Source of the DNA: an uncultured Marinoscillum sp.
GTDB taxonomy: Bacteria > Bacteroidota > Bacteroidia > Cytophagales > MED-G16
Reading direction: 5' to 3'
Length of the DNA stretch: 64,000 nt
Assembly (NCBI GenBank): GCA_902529805.1
Contig: CABZXU010000002.1
Location: forward strand, 1 to 64,000
The position numbers and the translations under genes were made by a program. Below, one piece after another: positions 9,047 to 18,622 of the stretch (its first letter is position 1; every line of letters starts with the position of its first letter). The notes beneath the pieces were generated by a model that was not told the DNA's origin, searched no databases, and saw only the letters and a list, made by a program, of their open reading frames with translations.

Positions 9047-9784
9047 TATATTTTTAAATTGAATTGGATGACCTTCAGATTGGAGAGAAATAAAACCTCT
9101 TTTTAAATTACTCCCTATTTTTTTAGAAAAGTTTTCAGGTGTATACTCTCCTCCTATTGTAATATTTGTATAACTAAGCACTGTATCTTTATTTATTATG
9201 TGATGAATAATAGAATCTGAATAAACTATTACTTCAGCTTTTATCCACTGATCAGAATAATAAGTTTTTGATTTCGAATTAACACAATGTGATGATGCTT
9301 TGATATCTTTTATAAATACTTCTGTTCCAGGGCTACACATATTAAGTGTACTTCTAGATTTACTTTTATCAATACCGCCCAAAAGTTGAGCTTCAATACT
9401 TACAGGAAATTCTTGATCAATTAACATTGAGAAAGGAGATTGGGAATGAATCATAATACCACTATTTTTTATAGACCAAGATGGCGCACCTAGTAAATGA
9501 GATCCAAAAAAACGATACTCTAAACTTAAATGATAATCTTTAAATTCTTTTAAAGTATAAAAAATATGTCCAAATTTATTATCAAATTGATCATATCCAT
9601 CATATGAAACTTCGAGAACACCATTTTTAACTTTAAAGGTGTTGTTGAAATTATCATTTACTTTATGTCCTTTAATTTTAATTTCCCAACCATCCAAATT
9701 ATTACCATTAAATATATCTATCCATTTTTTTTCAGAAATATGAAAAATAATTAAAGTAATAAAAAATTTATAAAACAAAAACAT
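9029..9784 (-). CDS. secreted 3-keto-disaccharide hydrolase domain (DUF1080) protein
   Basis: 251 aa from the ATG at 9784; the track adds one TTG codon. A short hydrophobic leader precedes IDIFNGNNLDGWEIKIKG, the characteristic opening of the DUF1080/3-keto-disaccharide hydrolase fold (concanavalin-like lectin jelly roll). NSGIMIHSQSP and VSIEAQLLGG are further family blocks. Some homologues cleave 3-keto-glycosides formed after oxidation of disaccharides; many are uncharacterised. It is the last gene of a minus-strand run, 35 nt after the DUF5723 gene. Its role in sugar breakdown is an inference from the family. Confidence 0.82.
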   Translation of the reverse strand: MFLFYKFFITLIIFHISEKKWIDIFNGNNLDGWEIKIKGHKVNDNFNNTFKVKNGVLEVSYDGYDQFDNKFGHIFYTLKEFKDYHLSLEYRFFGSHLLGAPSWSIKNSGIMIHSQSPFSMLIDQEFPVSIEAQLLGGIDKSKSRSTLNMCSPGTEVFIKDIKASSHCVNSKSKTYYSDQWIKAEVIVYSDSIIHHIINKDTVLSYTNITIGGEYTPENFSKKIGSNLKRGFISLQSEGHPIQFKNIKIKPL

Positions 9785-9819
9785 CAAATGTAATATGAAT
9801 AGAAAACTAAAAAATCAGC

Positions 9820-11304
9820 TTACTTTCTTGGGCTTTTTACAACATAGGTACCCCAATCTCTTCCAAATAATAAATTGATACCAAATCTAAAATTAATAAA
9901 TTGAGCTCTAGAAGGTCTCATAGCAGCAGCTATATTATCAGATAATAAATAAAATTGAACAGGTCCACCACGAATAGTCATCCCAATACCTAAATTATTA
10001 TAATTTCCATTAATTGCAGAATAACTAGCTGAGAATGAAAACCACTTTACTGGCTTTGCATTTGCAGATAAAGTTAATGAAAAATCAGTATTGTTTTCAT
10101 AGAAATAGAATCTTGATAATAAACCAAAATCTAATTTATAATTATATTTATAATTTCCATAAAAATACATTTTTGTTGGAATTGGAGTTGAATATTTATT
10201 TTCTGAATTTGTAATCTTATAAGAGTTTTCTAATGAATCTAACATTTCATCTAAAACATCGTCTGTTGATTTATAATCAGCATCATCTTCATTAATAGAT
10301 TGGGTTAAATCTACACCATTAAATTTATATGAAGCATTTGCAGATAAATTATAAACACCTTTTTTCCATCTTATGGTTCCAAAGTCAATTAAACTAGCAC
10401 CAAAAGTAATTTTATCTGAAAATTCATAAGTTGCTCCCAAATCCAATGCAAAACCTTTATTTTTAGTATTTCTAAGATAACCAATGATGGAATCTGTGTC
10501 TTCAAGATTAGATGAATTAACATCATCGATAAGGCCTTCATTATCAAATGTAAAAATCAATGGAGATGATACATTTGCATCTGCTAAGGCAGTATATTGT
10601 AAAAAGGATGGCAAATCATCTGATAATAACTGCATATTAAACTTATCAGCATTTAAATTACCTTTACCAAACAAAAATTTTGTTCTAACACCTGCAGAAA
10701 ATCTTTTATCAAATAACATTATATCTTTTGTGAAACCAATTCCATACTCTCGATAATGAGTCATATTCATAGACATGTTGCCTAAATCAAAGTTTTTTCC
10801 TAAATAATTGACATTACCTTCATGAAGAAGAGTGAAATAACCTTTATCAATACCAATCTGACCTAAAAGTCTTTCTTTTATATCAAAAGAAATCCTAAAA
10901 TTATCAAATCCCAACCATTCTTTTTTACTTCTACCTCTGATCGCAAAACTGAATAAATTAATTGTAGACTCAAGAGAAAGCTTATTTTTATTTTTTAATT
11001 TCTTATAAAATTTTGGAATATCAATTATTAATGAATCGCCGGCTGGTCTATAATGAATTAAGTCTGAGTAAGCAAAATCAAGACTTGATTTCATACTAAT
11101 TCCAGAGAGAACAGGAAGTCCTATGTACAATTTACTAGAATCATCATACAAAGAAGGGTTAAGTTCATTATTATTTGGTAATCCTTTCAATCCATACATG
11201 GTTAAAAACCCTTGAGAAAATCCACTTAATGAGGAAAAAATAAAAAACAATAAAAGTGAATATCTTATTATTAATCTGAATAAAATTGTTTTTAATTTTT
11301 TCAT
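9820..11304 (-). CDS. DUF5723 family outer-membrane beta-barrel protein
   Basis: 494 aa with a signal peptide ending near SLSGFSQG. The N-terminal LKGLPNNNELNPSLYDDSSKLYIGLPVLSGI is the DUF5723 hallmark (LP..NP...YIGLP.LSG). Alternating hydrophobic strands and a C-terminal RFGINLLFG strand fit a FadL/PorV-like outer-membrane barrel. DUF5723 is widespread in Bacteroidota and of unknown function. Its start lies 3 nt after the stop of the 708-aa lipoprotein gene, so they are translated from one transcript and may interact at the outer membrane. Family call is good; barrel topology and partnership are inferred. Confidence 0.82.
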   Translation of the reverse strand: MKKLKTILFRLIIRYSLLLFFIFSSLSGFSQGFLTMYGLKGLPNNNELNPSLYDDSSKLYIGLPVLSGISMKSSLDFAYSDLIHYRPAGDSLIIDIPKFYKKLKNKNKLSLESTINLFSFAIRGRSKKEWLGFDNFRISFDIKERLLGQIGIDKGYFTLLHEGNVNYLGKNFDLGNMSMNMTHYREYGIGFTKDIMLFDKRFSAGVRTKFLFGKGNLNADKFNMQLLSDDLPSFLQYTALADANVSSPLIFTFDNEGLIDDVNSSNLEDTDSIIGYLRNTKNKGFALDLGATYEFSDKITFGASLIDFGTIRWKKGVYNLSANASYKFNGVDLTQSINEDDADYKSTDDVLDEMLDSLENSYKITNSENKYSTPIPTKMYFYGNYKYNYKLDFGLLSRFYFYENNTDFSLTLSANAKPVKWFSFSASYSAINGNYNNLGIGMTIRGGPVQFYLLSDNIAAAMRPSRAQFINFRFGINLLFGRDWGTYVVKSPRK

Positions 11305-11307
11305 CGA

Positions 11308-13434
11308 TTAACCACCATTTAAATTACTAATATTAAATAATACTTTCATAGCAAGCATAAACTCTAAACTTGCATCTGAAGTAATGTTAACCCCCTTATT
11401 TTGAAAGGAATTTACTTTTACTTGATAAATCATTCTAGTTGATTTATAAATTTTATCAGCCTGAGACTTATTCAAACTTAATTTTGCAGTACCCTCAGAA
11501 TTAGCACTTATAAAAGACGAATCATCTACTGGTGCGGGATCAATGGTAAATGGATCTAAAGTGACTAAAGGAGTATTGGAACTATCATCTAAGAATGATA
11601 TAATAACAGATAAACCTAATGGTAAACCAGATGTAAATTGCATCGACATTTCTGCACTTTTAAAATAATCATTAAAATCTTCATATGAACTATCAAAAGA
11701 ATCAAGATTAGTTGTGTCACTATAACTCATATCTTTTGCTGAAATTTGAAATGGAACTTCAAAAAATAATCCTCCGGAAACCTTTGAATCACTATAAATA
11801 AAATTATTTGAAACAGTAGTATCATCTGGGTTGAGTTTTACTGATCCTTTATAGGATATAGATTCATCTGGAGGTAAATCTAAAAGACCAACAATATTAG
11901 AATTATCTTTATTATAAGAAATGACAGTTTCAACCTCACCTTCCGAAACTGTTTTAGGATAATTTATACTCTGTTTTTCTGCATCAAGTGATGAAGTATT
12001 TCCTATTTTATCAATTCCTGTAACCTGAAGATCTAATTGTGATGGAATTCCTATAGAGCTTTTTAATGTTAGACCCATACTAGGATTAGTTAGAGAAAAT
12101 TCACCATCTACTTTATCATAAAACTCAAAGAAATCAGTACCTATATCAAAATTACCAGAATCAAGTTTAACTTCCATTTGACCAAAATTACCTTCAGCGT
12201 AATCTAATTCTAGATTAGCAAAACCCGCAGTAACAGATATTGTTTGACCAGAAGCATAATTAATGTATGATCCTCCTGAACTTACATTAACCTCAAATTC
12301 TGCTAATAAAGAATTATAAGTAGAAGTTGCAGGCGAAAATAAATCTAGAGTAGAACCAGTTATATGCCAAGCATAATTTATTGTTTGTCCATTAGGTATA
12401 TTAATCGTAGTTTGAAGTGTATCATTATCTTTAATTCCTCTAGGAAGTTTAATTTTCATCTCCATATCTACGGTCATCGCAGAAGATATTGTAAAGTTTA
12501 TTGTACCGGTTTTTAAGGTAAGTTTCTTTAATTTTATACCATCTCCAATATCTACTGGATATTCAGTTGAGCTTTCAACTGCTTTTGAATCTGTAACCTT
12601 AACTACCCCAGAGTTAATTTTAGCATTTTTAATATCAACCTTAACACCCATGTAAGATCCATCCAAGTCAATTGATACATTTGATCCTGAAGAACCTGGA
12701 GTTACAAATTCTTTCAAATTAACAGTCATTGCATTTGTAAAAGTTTTTCCTGCTAGATTAAGTGACACCGTTTTAGTTTGACCAGCGGCTACATCAGTAA
12801 AATTAAACTCTCCAACAAGACTTCCTCCACTTCTCAATTGATATGTAGCACTAACTATAACAGGAAGTTGATTATCCATAGTAAGTTCCATAGTTCCAGA
12901 TTCGAAAGTAGCAGACTGGAATTGATCTAATGCAGTAAAATTGTAATCTCCTCCAGATACTCCACTAGAATTAAAAGGTGGAAAAGGAGCTTGAGCACCA
13001 TTTAATGCATTTAACCCGGATAAAGCAGGAAAATTGTCAGTTAAATTTCTTAGTGTAATTTTTGTTTCTGTACCTGAAACATCAGCTATATCAACTGTTT
13101 CAGTAGTCATACTTTGAGAAATACTAGTTGAAACACTTGATATATCAAATACTTCACTTAATGATACATCAATAAGATCACTCTGATCGTATCTGATTTT
13201 TAATAAATTTTTGTTGCTCTTATCAATAACAATGGTGGTATCAGATTTGTCCAAAAAATCTTCTATGGTTGCCTTAACTCTTGCGATAGGAAAGGCAAAA
13301 CCAGGTTTATAAACAACTTGGTCAGATATTTTATCAAAATCAAATTCATCAAGATTACAAGATGAAATGAGAATAATAATTAAAAGTGCTAAACTGTAAA
13401 TCTTTAAAAGGTATTTTTTCAGCATCAATTTCAT
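11308..13434 (-). CDS. 708-aa lipoprotein of unknown function, partner of DUF5723
   Basis: I do not recognise the family. A leader ends in LISSCNLDEFDFDKI, a lipoprotein Cys followed by acidic residues, a context typical of Bacteroidota surface or outer-membrane lipoproteins. The body is rich in Ser, Thr, Gly and Asp with alternating hydrophobic residues, suggesting several beta-sandwich modules without catalytic motifs; cysteines are absent from the mature part apart from the lipidated one. An alternative ATG three codons in (MLKKYL) is equally plausible. It is followed after 3 nt by the DUF5723 barrel gene and preceded by 110 bp holding no recognisable promoter. A structural or cell-surface assembly role is a guess from context. 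Confidence 0.75.
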   Translation of the reverse strand: MKLMLKKYLLKIYSLALLIIILISSCNLDEFDFDKISDQVVYKPGFAFPIARVKATIEDFLDKSDTTIVIDKSNKNLLKIRYDQSDLIDVSLSEVFDISSVSTSISQSMTTETVDIADVSGTETKITLRNLTDNFPALSGLNALNGAQAPFPPFNSSGVSGGDYNFTALDQFQSATFESGTMELTMDNQLPVIVSATYQLRSGGSLVGEFNFTDVAAGQTKTVSLNLAGKTFTNAMTVNLKEFVTPGSSGSNVSIDLDGSYMGVKVDIKNAKINSGVVKVTDSKAVESSTEYPVDIGDGIKLKKLTLKTGTINFTISSAMTVDMEMKIKLPRGIKDNDTLQTTINIPNGQTINYAWHITGSTLDLFSPATSTYNSLLAEFEVNVSSGGSYINYASGQTISVTAGFANLELDYAEGNFGQMEVKLDSGNFDIGTDFFEFYDKVDGEFSLTNPSMGLTLKSSIGIPSQLDLQVTGIDKIGNTSSLDAEKQSINYPKTVSEGEVETVISYNKDNSNIVGLLDLPPDESISYKGSVKLNPDDTTVSNNFIYSDSKVSGGLFFEVPFQISAKDMSYSDTTNLDSFDSSYEDFNDYFKSAEMSMQFTSGLPLGLSVIISFLDDSSNTPLVTLDPFTIDPAPVDDSSFISANSEGTAKLSLNKSQADKIYKSTRMIYQVKVNSFQNKGVNITSDASLEFMLAMKVLFNISNLNGG

Positions 13435-13544
13435 TTAAAAATTAAAAAAATATGGAACTAGTAATTTTAAATTTTAATTCAATCTTAAAAGTAAGCAAAA
13501 AAGAACAAAATATTAAGATATTAAGTTAAGTTTTAGTTAATATA

Positions 13545-15071
13545 TTAATTTTTATCATTATCTATATAACCTAGTTTAAACCTTTCTATACTTGAAGTTG
13601 AATGTTCAATTTTAAAAAGAGAGTCAACTTTGTTTAAAATATTTAAATTTTGTTTAGATAAATCATAAGTCTCCTTAGGATCATTATTTAAATCATATAA
13701 TTCAATATTTCTATTTCCTTTAAAAATATTTTTTTTAATAGCTTTCCATTTCCCAAGCCTAATACCTTGTTGACCACCGTAAGCAGGAAATTCCCAGTAT
13801 AAATAGTCATGAAAATTTTGATTTTTTAGTCCTAAAATTATTGGTTTCATGGTAATCCCATCAATTTTTTCAGAAAAATTTACATTTGTTAAGTCACAAA
13901 TTGTTGGAAAAAGATCATAGCTAGCAAATATTTCGTTTATAACTTTTCCTTTTTTTATTTTTTCAGGCCAAGATAAAATCATTGGAACTCTTATTCCCCC
14001 CTCATAAATATAACCCTTCATTCTATCTTTCTTATTTTGAAAAATACCAGTACTATTAAAATACTCATAATCTACACCACCAGCATAAGTTGGTCCATTA
14101 TCACTTGAAATTATTATAATTGTATTATCATAAATATCTAAATATTTAAGTTCTTCAATGATTTCTCCAACTTGAAGATCTATATATTCAATCATTGCAG
14201 CATAAGTAGCTCTTGGATATCTTGTAGGAAAGTAGCCTTTATTGCCAATATAAGGATCTTCTTTACCAATAATTTTTTTATACTTATCAATTAAATATTT
14301 TGGTGCTTGAAGAGGTGCGTGAGGTAGAGGACTAGCATAAAATAAAAAGAAAGGATTTTCTTTATTTTGATTCAAAAAATTAATTGCTTTTTTATGCATA
14401 ATTTCTGGTGCATAATCATTTTGATTAAATGTATTATAGTTTAATTCATCATAAGGATCGGAATCTATAGGTAATTTAAGTTTGGGTGATATTACTTTAT
14501 TATTTAAAGTATCCTTCTCTGAATTTTCCCATAAATGTGGAGGATATAAATTATGTGCCATTCTTTGACAATTGTATCCATAAAAATAATCAAAACCCAT
14601 ATTTGTTGGAATGGATTTTGAATTTGGAGGTCCTAAACCCCATTTACCCACCATAGCTGTTTTATAACCAGAATTTTTTAGTAGCATAGGAAATATCAAA
14701 GTATTCTCACCAATAGGATATTGTCCTTCTAGATTTGGATTTTGAGACATTTTATGATAATCCCATACATCACCTCTACTACCATATTCATGATTACCTC
14801 TTATTGGAGTATTTCCTGAATGAAGACCTGTTAAAAAAATGCTTCTAGATGGAGCACATACCGGAGACCCTGAATAAAAGTTCGTAAATTTTACTCCTGA
14901 ATTTGATAGTTTATCAATATTTTTAGTTTGAATTATTTTTTGACCATATGCTCCTAGCTCACCATATCCTAAATCATCAAAAAAGAAAACTATAATATTA
15001 GGTTTTTGAGAAACATTATTATTACAGCTAAAAAAAAGAATAAAAGAAAAAAAAATTAAACCTCTTAACAT
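13545..15071 (-). CDS. arylsulfatase-type sulfatase, C-type (S1 family), lipoprotein
   Basis: 508 aa. Leader FFSCNNN (Cys16), metal-binding FFFDDLG (Asp32-Asp33), and VCAPSRSIFLTG, in which Cys72 is the formylglycine precursor. GKWGLG, SPLPHAPLQAP and ISSDNGPTYAGG match arylsulfatase A/GalNAc-6-sulfatase-like enzymes. It is distinct from sulfatase 1, with a long insert around residues 110-220. Sulfate-ester hydrolysis in the periplasm or at the surface is expected after Cys-to-formylglycine conversion. It follows pntB by 22 nt on the same strand, but a shared function with transhydrogenase is not implied. Substrate unknown. Confidence 0.93.
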   Translation of the reverse strand: MLRGLIFFSFILFFSCNNNVSQKPNIIVFFFDDLGYGELGAYGQKIIQTKNIDKLSNSGVKFTNFYSGSPVCAPSRSIFLTGLHSGNTPIRGNHEYGSRGDVWDYHKMSQNPNLEGQYPIGENTLIFPMLLKNSGYKTAMVGKWGLGPPNSKSIPTNMGFDYFYGYNCQRMAHNLYPPHLWENSEKDTLNNKVISPKLKLPIDSDPYDELNYNTFNQNDYAPEIMHKKAINFLNQNKENPFFLFYASPLPHAPLQAPKYLIDKYKKIIGKEDPYIGNKGYFPTRYPRATYAAMIEYIDLQVGEIIEELKYLDIYDNTIIIISSDNGPTYAGGVDYEYFNSTGIFQNKKDRMKGYIYEGGIRVPMILSWPEKIKKGKVINEIFASYDLFPTICDLTNVNFSEKIDGITMKPIILGLKNQNFHDYLYWEFPAYGGQQGIRLGKWKAIKKNIFKGNRNIELYDLNNDPKETYDLSKQNLNILNKVDSLFKIEHSTSSIERFKLGYIDNDKN

Positions 15072-15093
15072 CAGTCCAATTTAAAAAAATATA

Positions 15094-16479
15094 TTATAAA
15101 TTTTTGAGTTCAGAAGATAATCTTTGAAGGCTATCTTTTGCATCTCCAAAATACATTTTTGAATTATCTTTAAAAAACAAAGGATTTTGCACCCCAGCAT
15201 AACCAGGATTCATACTTCTTTTTAATACAATCACATTTTTTGATTCCCATACTTTTAAAATTGGCATTCCAAAAAGTGGACTTGATGAATCGTCAATTGC
15301 ATCAGGATTAACTACATCATTTGCACCTACAACTATAGTTACATCAGTAGAAGTAAATTTTTCATTAGCTTCGTCTAACTCTATAAGTTTAGAATAATCA
15401 ACATCAGCTTCAGCTAACAATACATTCATATGACCAGGCATTCTTCCAGCAACTGGATGGATTGCATATTTAACTTCAACATCATTTTTTTCAAGAGTCT
15501 CTTGAATTTCTTTACATATTTTTTGAGCTTGAGCTACAGCCAAACCATAACCAGGAACAAATATTACATTTGATGAATAAAATAGCTGAACTGCAAAATC
15601 TGAATCTGATATTTCTTTAATATCACCGTCTTCAGATTTTTTTGAAGATTTTCCTGATGCTGAAAAACCACCAATTAATACATTTAATAGAGATCTATTC
15701 ATTGCTTCACACATTAGAACTGTTAATATTGTACCCGCTGCACCTACAAGAATACCACCTAATAACATAACATTATTGTTAAAAATTATTCCTGTTAAAG
15801 CAGCAGTAATTCCTGTAAATGAATTAAGTAATGATATTACTACAGGCATATCAGCACCACCTATTGGAGCAACAAAGAAAATACCATAAACAAGAGAGAT
15901 TATAAGAATAAATAAAATGTAATTAAAGTCTAAAAGGTTAATGAAATACAAATAAGAAAAAATGATAATAGTTACTAGAAGAACAATATTTATAATATGC
16001 TGATACGGCAAAATAAGCTTTTCTGACCATCTATATCCATCAAGCTTAGCAAATGCTAACATGCTACCTGTAAAAGCAACTGAACCTATAAAAAGACTCA
16101 TTATCAACGTAATATTATAGGAAAAAAATGTATCAGTATTTGTTGATGATACCTTATAAAGTTCAATAAATGATAATAAAACAGCACTTAAACCACCAAG
16201 GCCATTAAAAATAGATACCATTTGAGGCATTGATGTCATTTGGACATTTTTAGCAACATAAGTACCAATTAATGCTGATAAAGAAATTGGAACTAATATC
16301 CAAATTAAATTATTGAATATAGATTGATCTTTAATTTCAAAAAATAGCGTAGCAAAAATTGCTAAACCCATTCCCATAGAAGCTAAAAAATTTCCCTTCT
16401 TTGCTGATTCAGGATTACTTTGAAGTCTTAATCCCCAGACCAATGAAAATGCTGCCAATAAGAAAACTAAATTAAACAT
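15094..16479 (-). CDS. pntB: NAD(P) transhydrogenase, beta subunit
   Basis: 461 aa. The N-terminal half is a run of membrane helices; the C-terminal soluble domain contains VPGYGLAVAQAQ, AIHPVAGRMPGHMNVLLAEA and VVGANDVVNPDA, the NADP(H)-binding dIII motifs of proton-translocating transhydrogenase. Together with PntAA and PntAB it couples hydride transfer between NADH and NADP+ to proton movement across the inner membrane, supplying NADPH. The gene starts 1 nt after the pntAB stop in an operon pntAA-pntAB-pntB. Length and order match split-subunit enzymes of other bacteria. Confidence 0.96.
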   Translation of the reverse strand: MFNLVFLLAAFSLVWGLRLQSNPESAKKGNFLASMGMGLAIFATLFFEIKDQSIFNNLIWILVPISLSALIGTYVAKNVQMTSMPQMVSIFNGLGGLSAVLLSFIELYKVSSTNTDTFFSYNITLIMSLFIGSVAFTGSMLAFAKLDGYRWSEKLILPYQHIINIVLLVTIIIFSYLYFINLLDFNYILFILIISLVYGIFFVAPIGGADMPVVISLLNSFTGITAALTGIIFNNNVMLLGGILVGAAGTILTVLMCEAMNRSLLNVLIGGFSASGKSSKKSEDGDIKEISDSDFAVQLFYSSNVIFVPGYGLAVAQAQKICKEIQETLEKNDVEVKYAIHPVAGRMPGHMNVLLAEADVDYSKLIELDEANEKFTSTDVTIVVGANDVVNPDAIDDSSSPLFGMPILKVWESKNVIVLKRSMNPGYAGVQNPLFFKDNSKMYFGDAKDSLQRLSSELKNL

Positions 16480-16480
16480 A

Positions 16481-16795
16481 TTACTTTTTCTTTTTTTTCT
16501 TAAACATTCCCAACATTCTATCTGTTACAATAAAGCCACCAAAAACATTAATTGAACCAACAAATAATGCCATAGAAGCTGGAATCAAAATTGTTAAATT
16601 AGATGGATCAGTTTGCCTAATCAATATAATGGCCCCTAAAACAACTATTCCACTAATAGCATTTGCACCAGACATTAAAGGGGTATGTAGTATTGTAGGA
16701 ACTTTTGAGATTACTTCAAACCCTAAGATTATTGTGAATAATAATAGGTAAATAAATATTTCATTTTCAGTAATATAATTCAATAAAGTTTCCAT
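16481..16795 (-). CDS. pntAB: NAD(P) transhydrogenase, alpha subunit part 2 (membrane)
   Basis: 104 aa with three to four hydrophobic helices; VISKVPTILHTPLMSGANAISGIV and GGFIVTDRMLGMF are the conserved blocks of the membrane segment that in E. coli is the C-terminal part of PntA. It ends in six lysines encoded by an A-rich run that directly precedes pntB. It abuts pntAA (no gap) and is 1 nt from pntB, indicating tight translational coupling. It forms part of the proton channel domain (dII). The split alpha subunit is a normal variant and not a broken gene. Confidence 0.95.
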   Translation of the reverse strand: METLLNYITENEIFIYLLLFTIILGFEVISKVPTILHTPLMSGANAISGIVVLGAIILIRQTDPSNLTILIPASMALFVGSINVFGGFIVTDRMLGMFKKKKKK

Positions 16796-17884
16796 TTAAT
16801 TAAATTTTATTTTTTTTGTAATGTAACACTGTTTAAAAATTTCATCTTCTTCATTGTTAGAAATTTTATTATCATTAATTATATATTCTAAAAAATTGTA
16901 AACATTATTAGAAAATAAATTGCTAGAATCTTGAGAAAGATCAGATGATAAATATGAATTACCAAGAATTTTAACATCATTATATGTTATCATCTTACCA
17001 TCTTGAGTCATTTCACAATTACCACCAGAGGCTGAGGCAAGATCAATTATAACTGAACCTGGTCTCATTTTATCAACTATAGATTTAGGAATTAAAATTG
17101 GAGATTTACCTCCTAGTACTTGTGCAGTAGAAATTACAACATCTGCTAATTCTAGCCTTTTAGAAACCTCTTTTTTTTGTCTTTCTAAATATTCTTTAGT
17201 TTGCTTTACAGCATACCCACCAGCAGAAGAATCTTCAACTGCTCCCTCAACTTCTATAAATTTTGCACCTAAACTTAAGACTTCTTCTCTTGCAGCAGAC
17301 CTAGGATCAGAAGCTTCAACTACAGCACCCAGTCTTTTTGCTGTTGCAATAGCTTGAAGGCCAGCTACACCAGCACCTAAAATAACAACTTTAGCAGGCT
17401 TGATGCTACCTGCAGCTGTAATAATCATCGGAAACATTCTAGGAAGCAATTCTGCTGCCTTTATAACTGCTTTATAACCAGATAAATTTGCCTGAGAAGA
17501 TAATATATCCATACTTTGAGCAATAGTTGTTCTTGGAATTATTCCTAAATCAAATACATGAATTTTATTTTTCTCTAAAGTAGGTAAAAAATTATTAGTA
17601 TCTACGGAATTAAAATTGGTTAAATATATTTTATTTGAAAAATCAGAATTTAATTTATTTAATTCTATTGGATTAATAGAAATTAGTATATCAGATGTTT
17701 TTAATAAATCTGAGTAACTTACAACGGATGCAAATTCTTCGTAATCATAGTTTTTGAAATTACTAAGTTCACCTGCACCAGATTCTATAAACAGATCATG
17801 ATTAGATCTTTTAAATTTTTTTGCAACTTCTGGAGTCAGTGATACTCTAGTATCTTTATCCTCCTTAATAAATCCTATCTTCAA
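16796..17884 (-). CDS. pntAA: NAD(P) transhydrogenase, alpha subunit part 1 (NAD-binding)
   Basis: 362 aa soluble dI domain. GAGVAGLQAIATAKRLGA is the NAD(H)-binding Rossmann loop; ASDPRSAAREEV and STAQVLGGKSPILI are family blocks. The start is TTG (17884); MKIGFIKEDKDTRVSLTP aligns with the normal N-terminus and there is no better ATG. First gene of pntAA-pntAB-pntB. The C-terminal tail (KQCYITKKIKFN) has no membrane helix because that part is encoded by pntAB. Function: NADH oxidation coupled to NADP+ reduction. Confidence 0.95.
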   Translation of the reverse strand: MKIGFIKEDKDTRVSLTPEVAKKFKRSNHDLFIESGAGELSNFKNYDYEEFASVVSYSDLLKTSDILISINPIELNKLNSDFSNKIYLTNFNSVDTNNFLPTLEKNKIHVFDLGIIPRTTIAQSMDILSSQANLSGYKAVIKAAELLPRMFPMIITAAGSIKPAKVVILGAGVAGLQAIATAKRLGAVVEASDPRSAAREEVLSLGAKFIEVEGAVEDSSAGGYAVKQTKEYLERQKKEVSKRLELADVVISTAQVLGGKSPILIPKSIVDKMRPGSVIIDLASASGGNCEMTQDGKMITYNDVKILGNSYLSSDLSQDSSNLFSNNVYNFLEYIINDNKISNNEEDEIFKQCYITKKIKFN

Positions 17885-17921
17885 TTTAATTTTTTAAAAT
17901 TTTTAATTGGTAATTTATAAT

Positions 17922-18617
17922 TTAGTTTTTAAAAATTCTAGAATTGAATATTAAATAAGTTATATATAAAAGAAATAATACAAAAATTTCCCATTTTAAA
18001 ATGTAATATGGCCAAATACCAGAAGCTAATGGGTGATCAACGTTTGGTGGTTTTGATAGATACATATAATTAGAATCCAATAAAAAATTTATAGGCATAA
18101 TAACTACAACTAATAAATTCAAAAAAAGAAAAGTTTTTAACCATGAGTATTTAGTTAATTTCATCTTTAGAATATAAAAAAGATAAAGCGGGAATAGCAC
18201 TATAGTTGAATGAACAAAATAATAATCAAAATAAAAAAATTTTATTCCTGTATAGTCATCAATTAATGGTGTTAGCAATGCTTGAAACCCACCTAAAACA
18301 CCACAATAAAATGCTAAGTCAAATAAAAGCTGCTTTTTAGGAATAAATAAGATAATACAACAAATCAATTGGGTTATATAGCAAAGTTGAAGAGGAAGTC
18401 TTTTTTGAAAAAACCATGTCCCTAAATGTAAATGGAAAAAATTGTATAAGAATAAAAATAAAATTAAAGAATATGCAATAGCTTTAGCAAAAACAAATTT
18501 TTTTTCTATATCTAATTTAAATCCAATAAATAATGAAATAGAAACATATAAAAAAGATAAAAAAGAATTTAAAATCCATTCATCAGATAAAAAATCTATT
18601 ACATAATCCTCTCCCAT
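17922..18617 (-). CDS. YwaF/TIGR02206-like integral membrane protein
   Basis: 231 aa, six or seven hydrophobic helices and almost no soluble part. LPLQLCYITQLICC, FYCGVLGGFQALLTPLI, YFVHSTIVLFPLY and DSNYMYLSKPPNVDHPL match the YwaF family (TIGR02206), which is distantly related to eukaryotic TMEM164, an acyltransferase of ether phospholipids. The Cys in LPLQLC and the His in YFVHS sit where the conserved Cys/His of that family lie. No enzymatic role has been shown for bacterial members as far as I know. It lies between the SSS symporter (5 nt upstream) and pntAA (37 nt downstream). Confidence 0.75.
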   Translation of the reverse strand: MGEDYVIDFLSDEWILNSFLSFLYVSISLFIGFKLDIEKKFVFAKAIAYSLILFLFLYNFFHLHLGTWFFQKRLPLQLCYITQLICCIILFIPKKQLLFDLAFYCGVLGGFQALLTPLIDDYTGIKFFYFDYYFVHSTIVLFPLYLFYILKMKLTKYSWLKTFLFLNLLVVVIMPINFLLDSNYMYLSKPPNVDHPLASGIWPYYILKWEIFVLFLLYITYLIFNSRIFKN

Positions 18618-18622
18618 TTAAG

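Noticed and set aside
2161-15071. Polysaccharide utilisation locus around the two sulfatases
   Set aside because: No SusC/SusD pair, no glycoside hydrolase or lyase family and no regulator between them; the sulfatases are 10 kb apart in separate runs.
16481-16500. Possible frameshift at the A/T-rich run ending pntAB (six Lys)
   Set aside because: The frame closes normally and pntB begins 1 nt further with its own ATG; the split subunits are a known variant of transhydrogenase.
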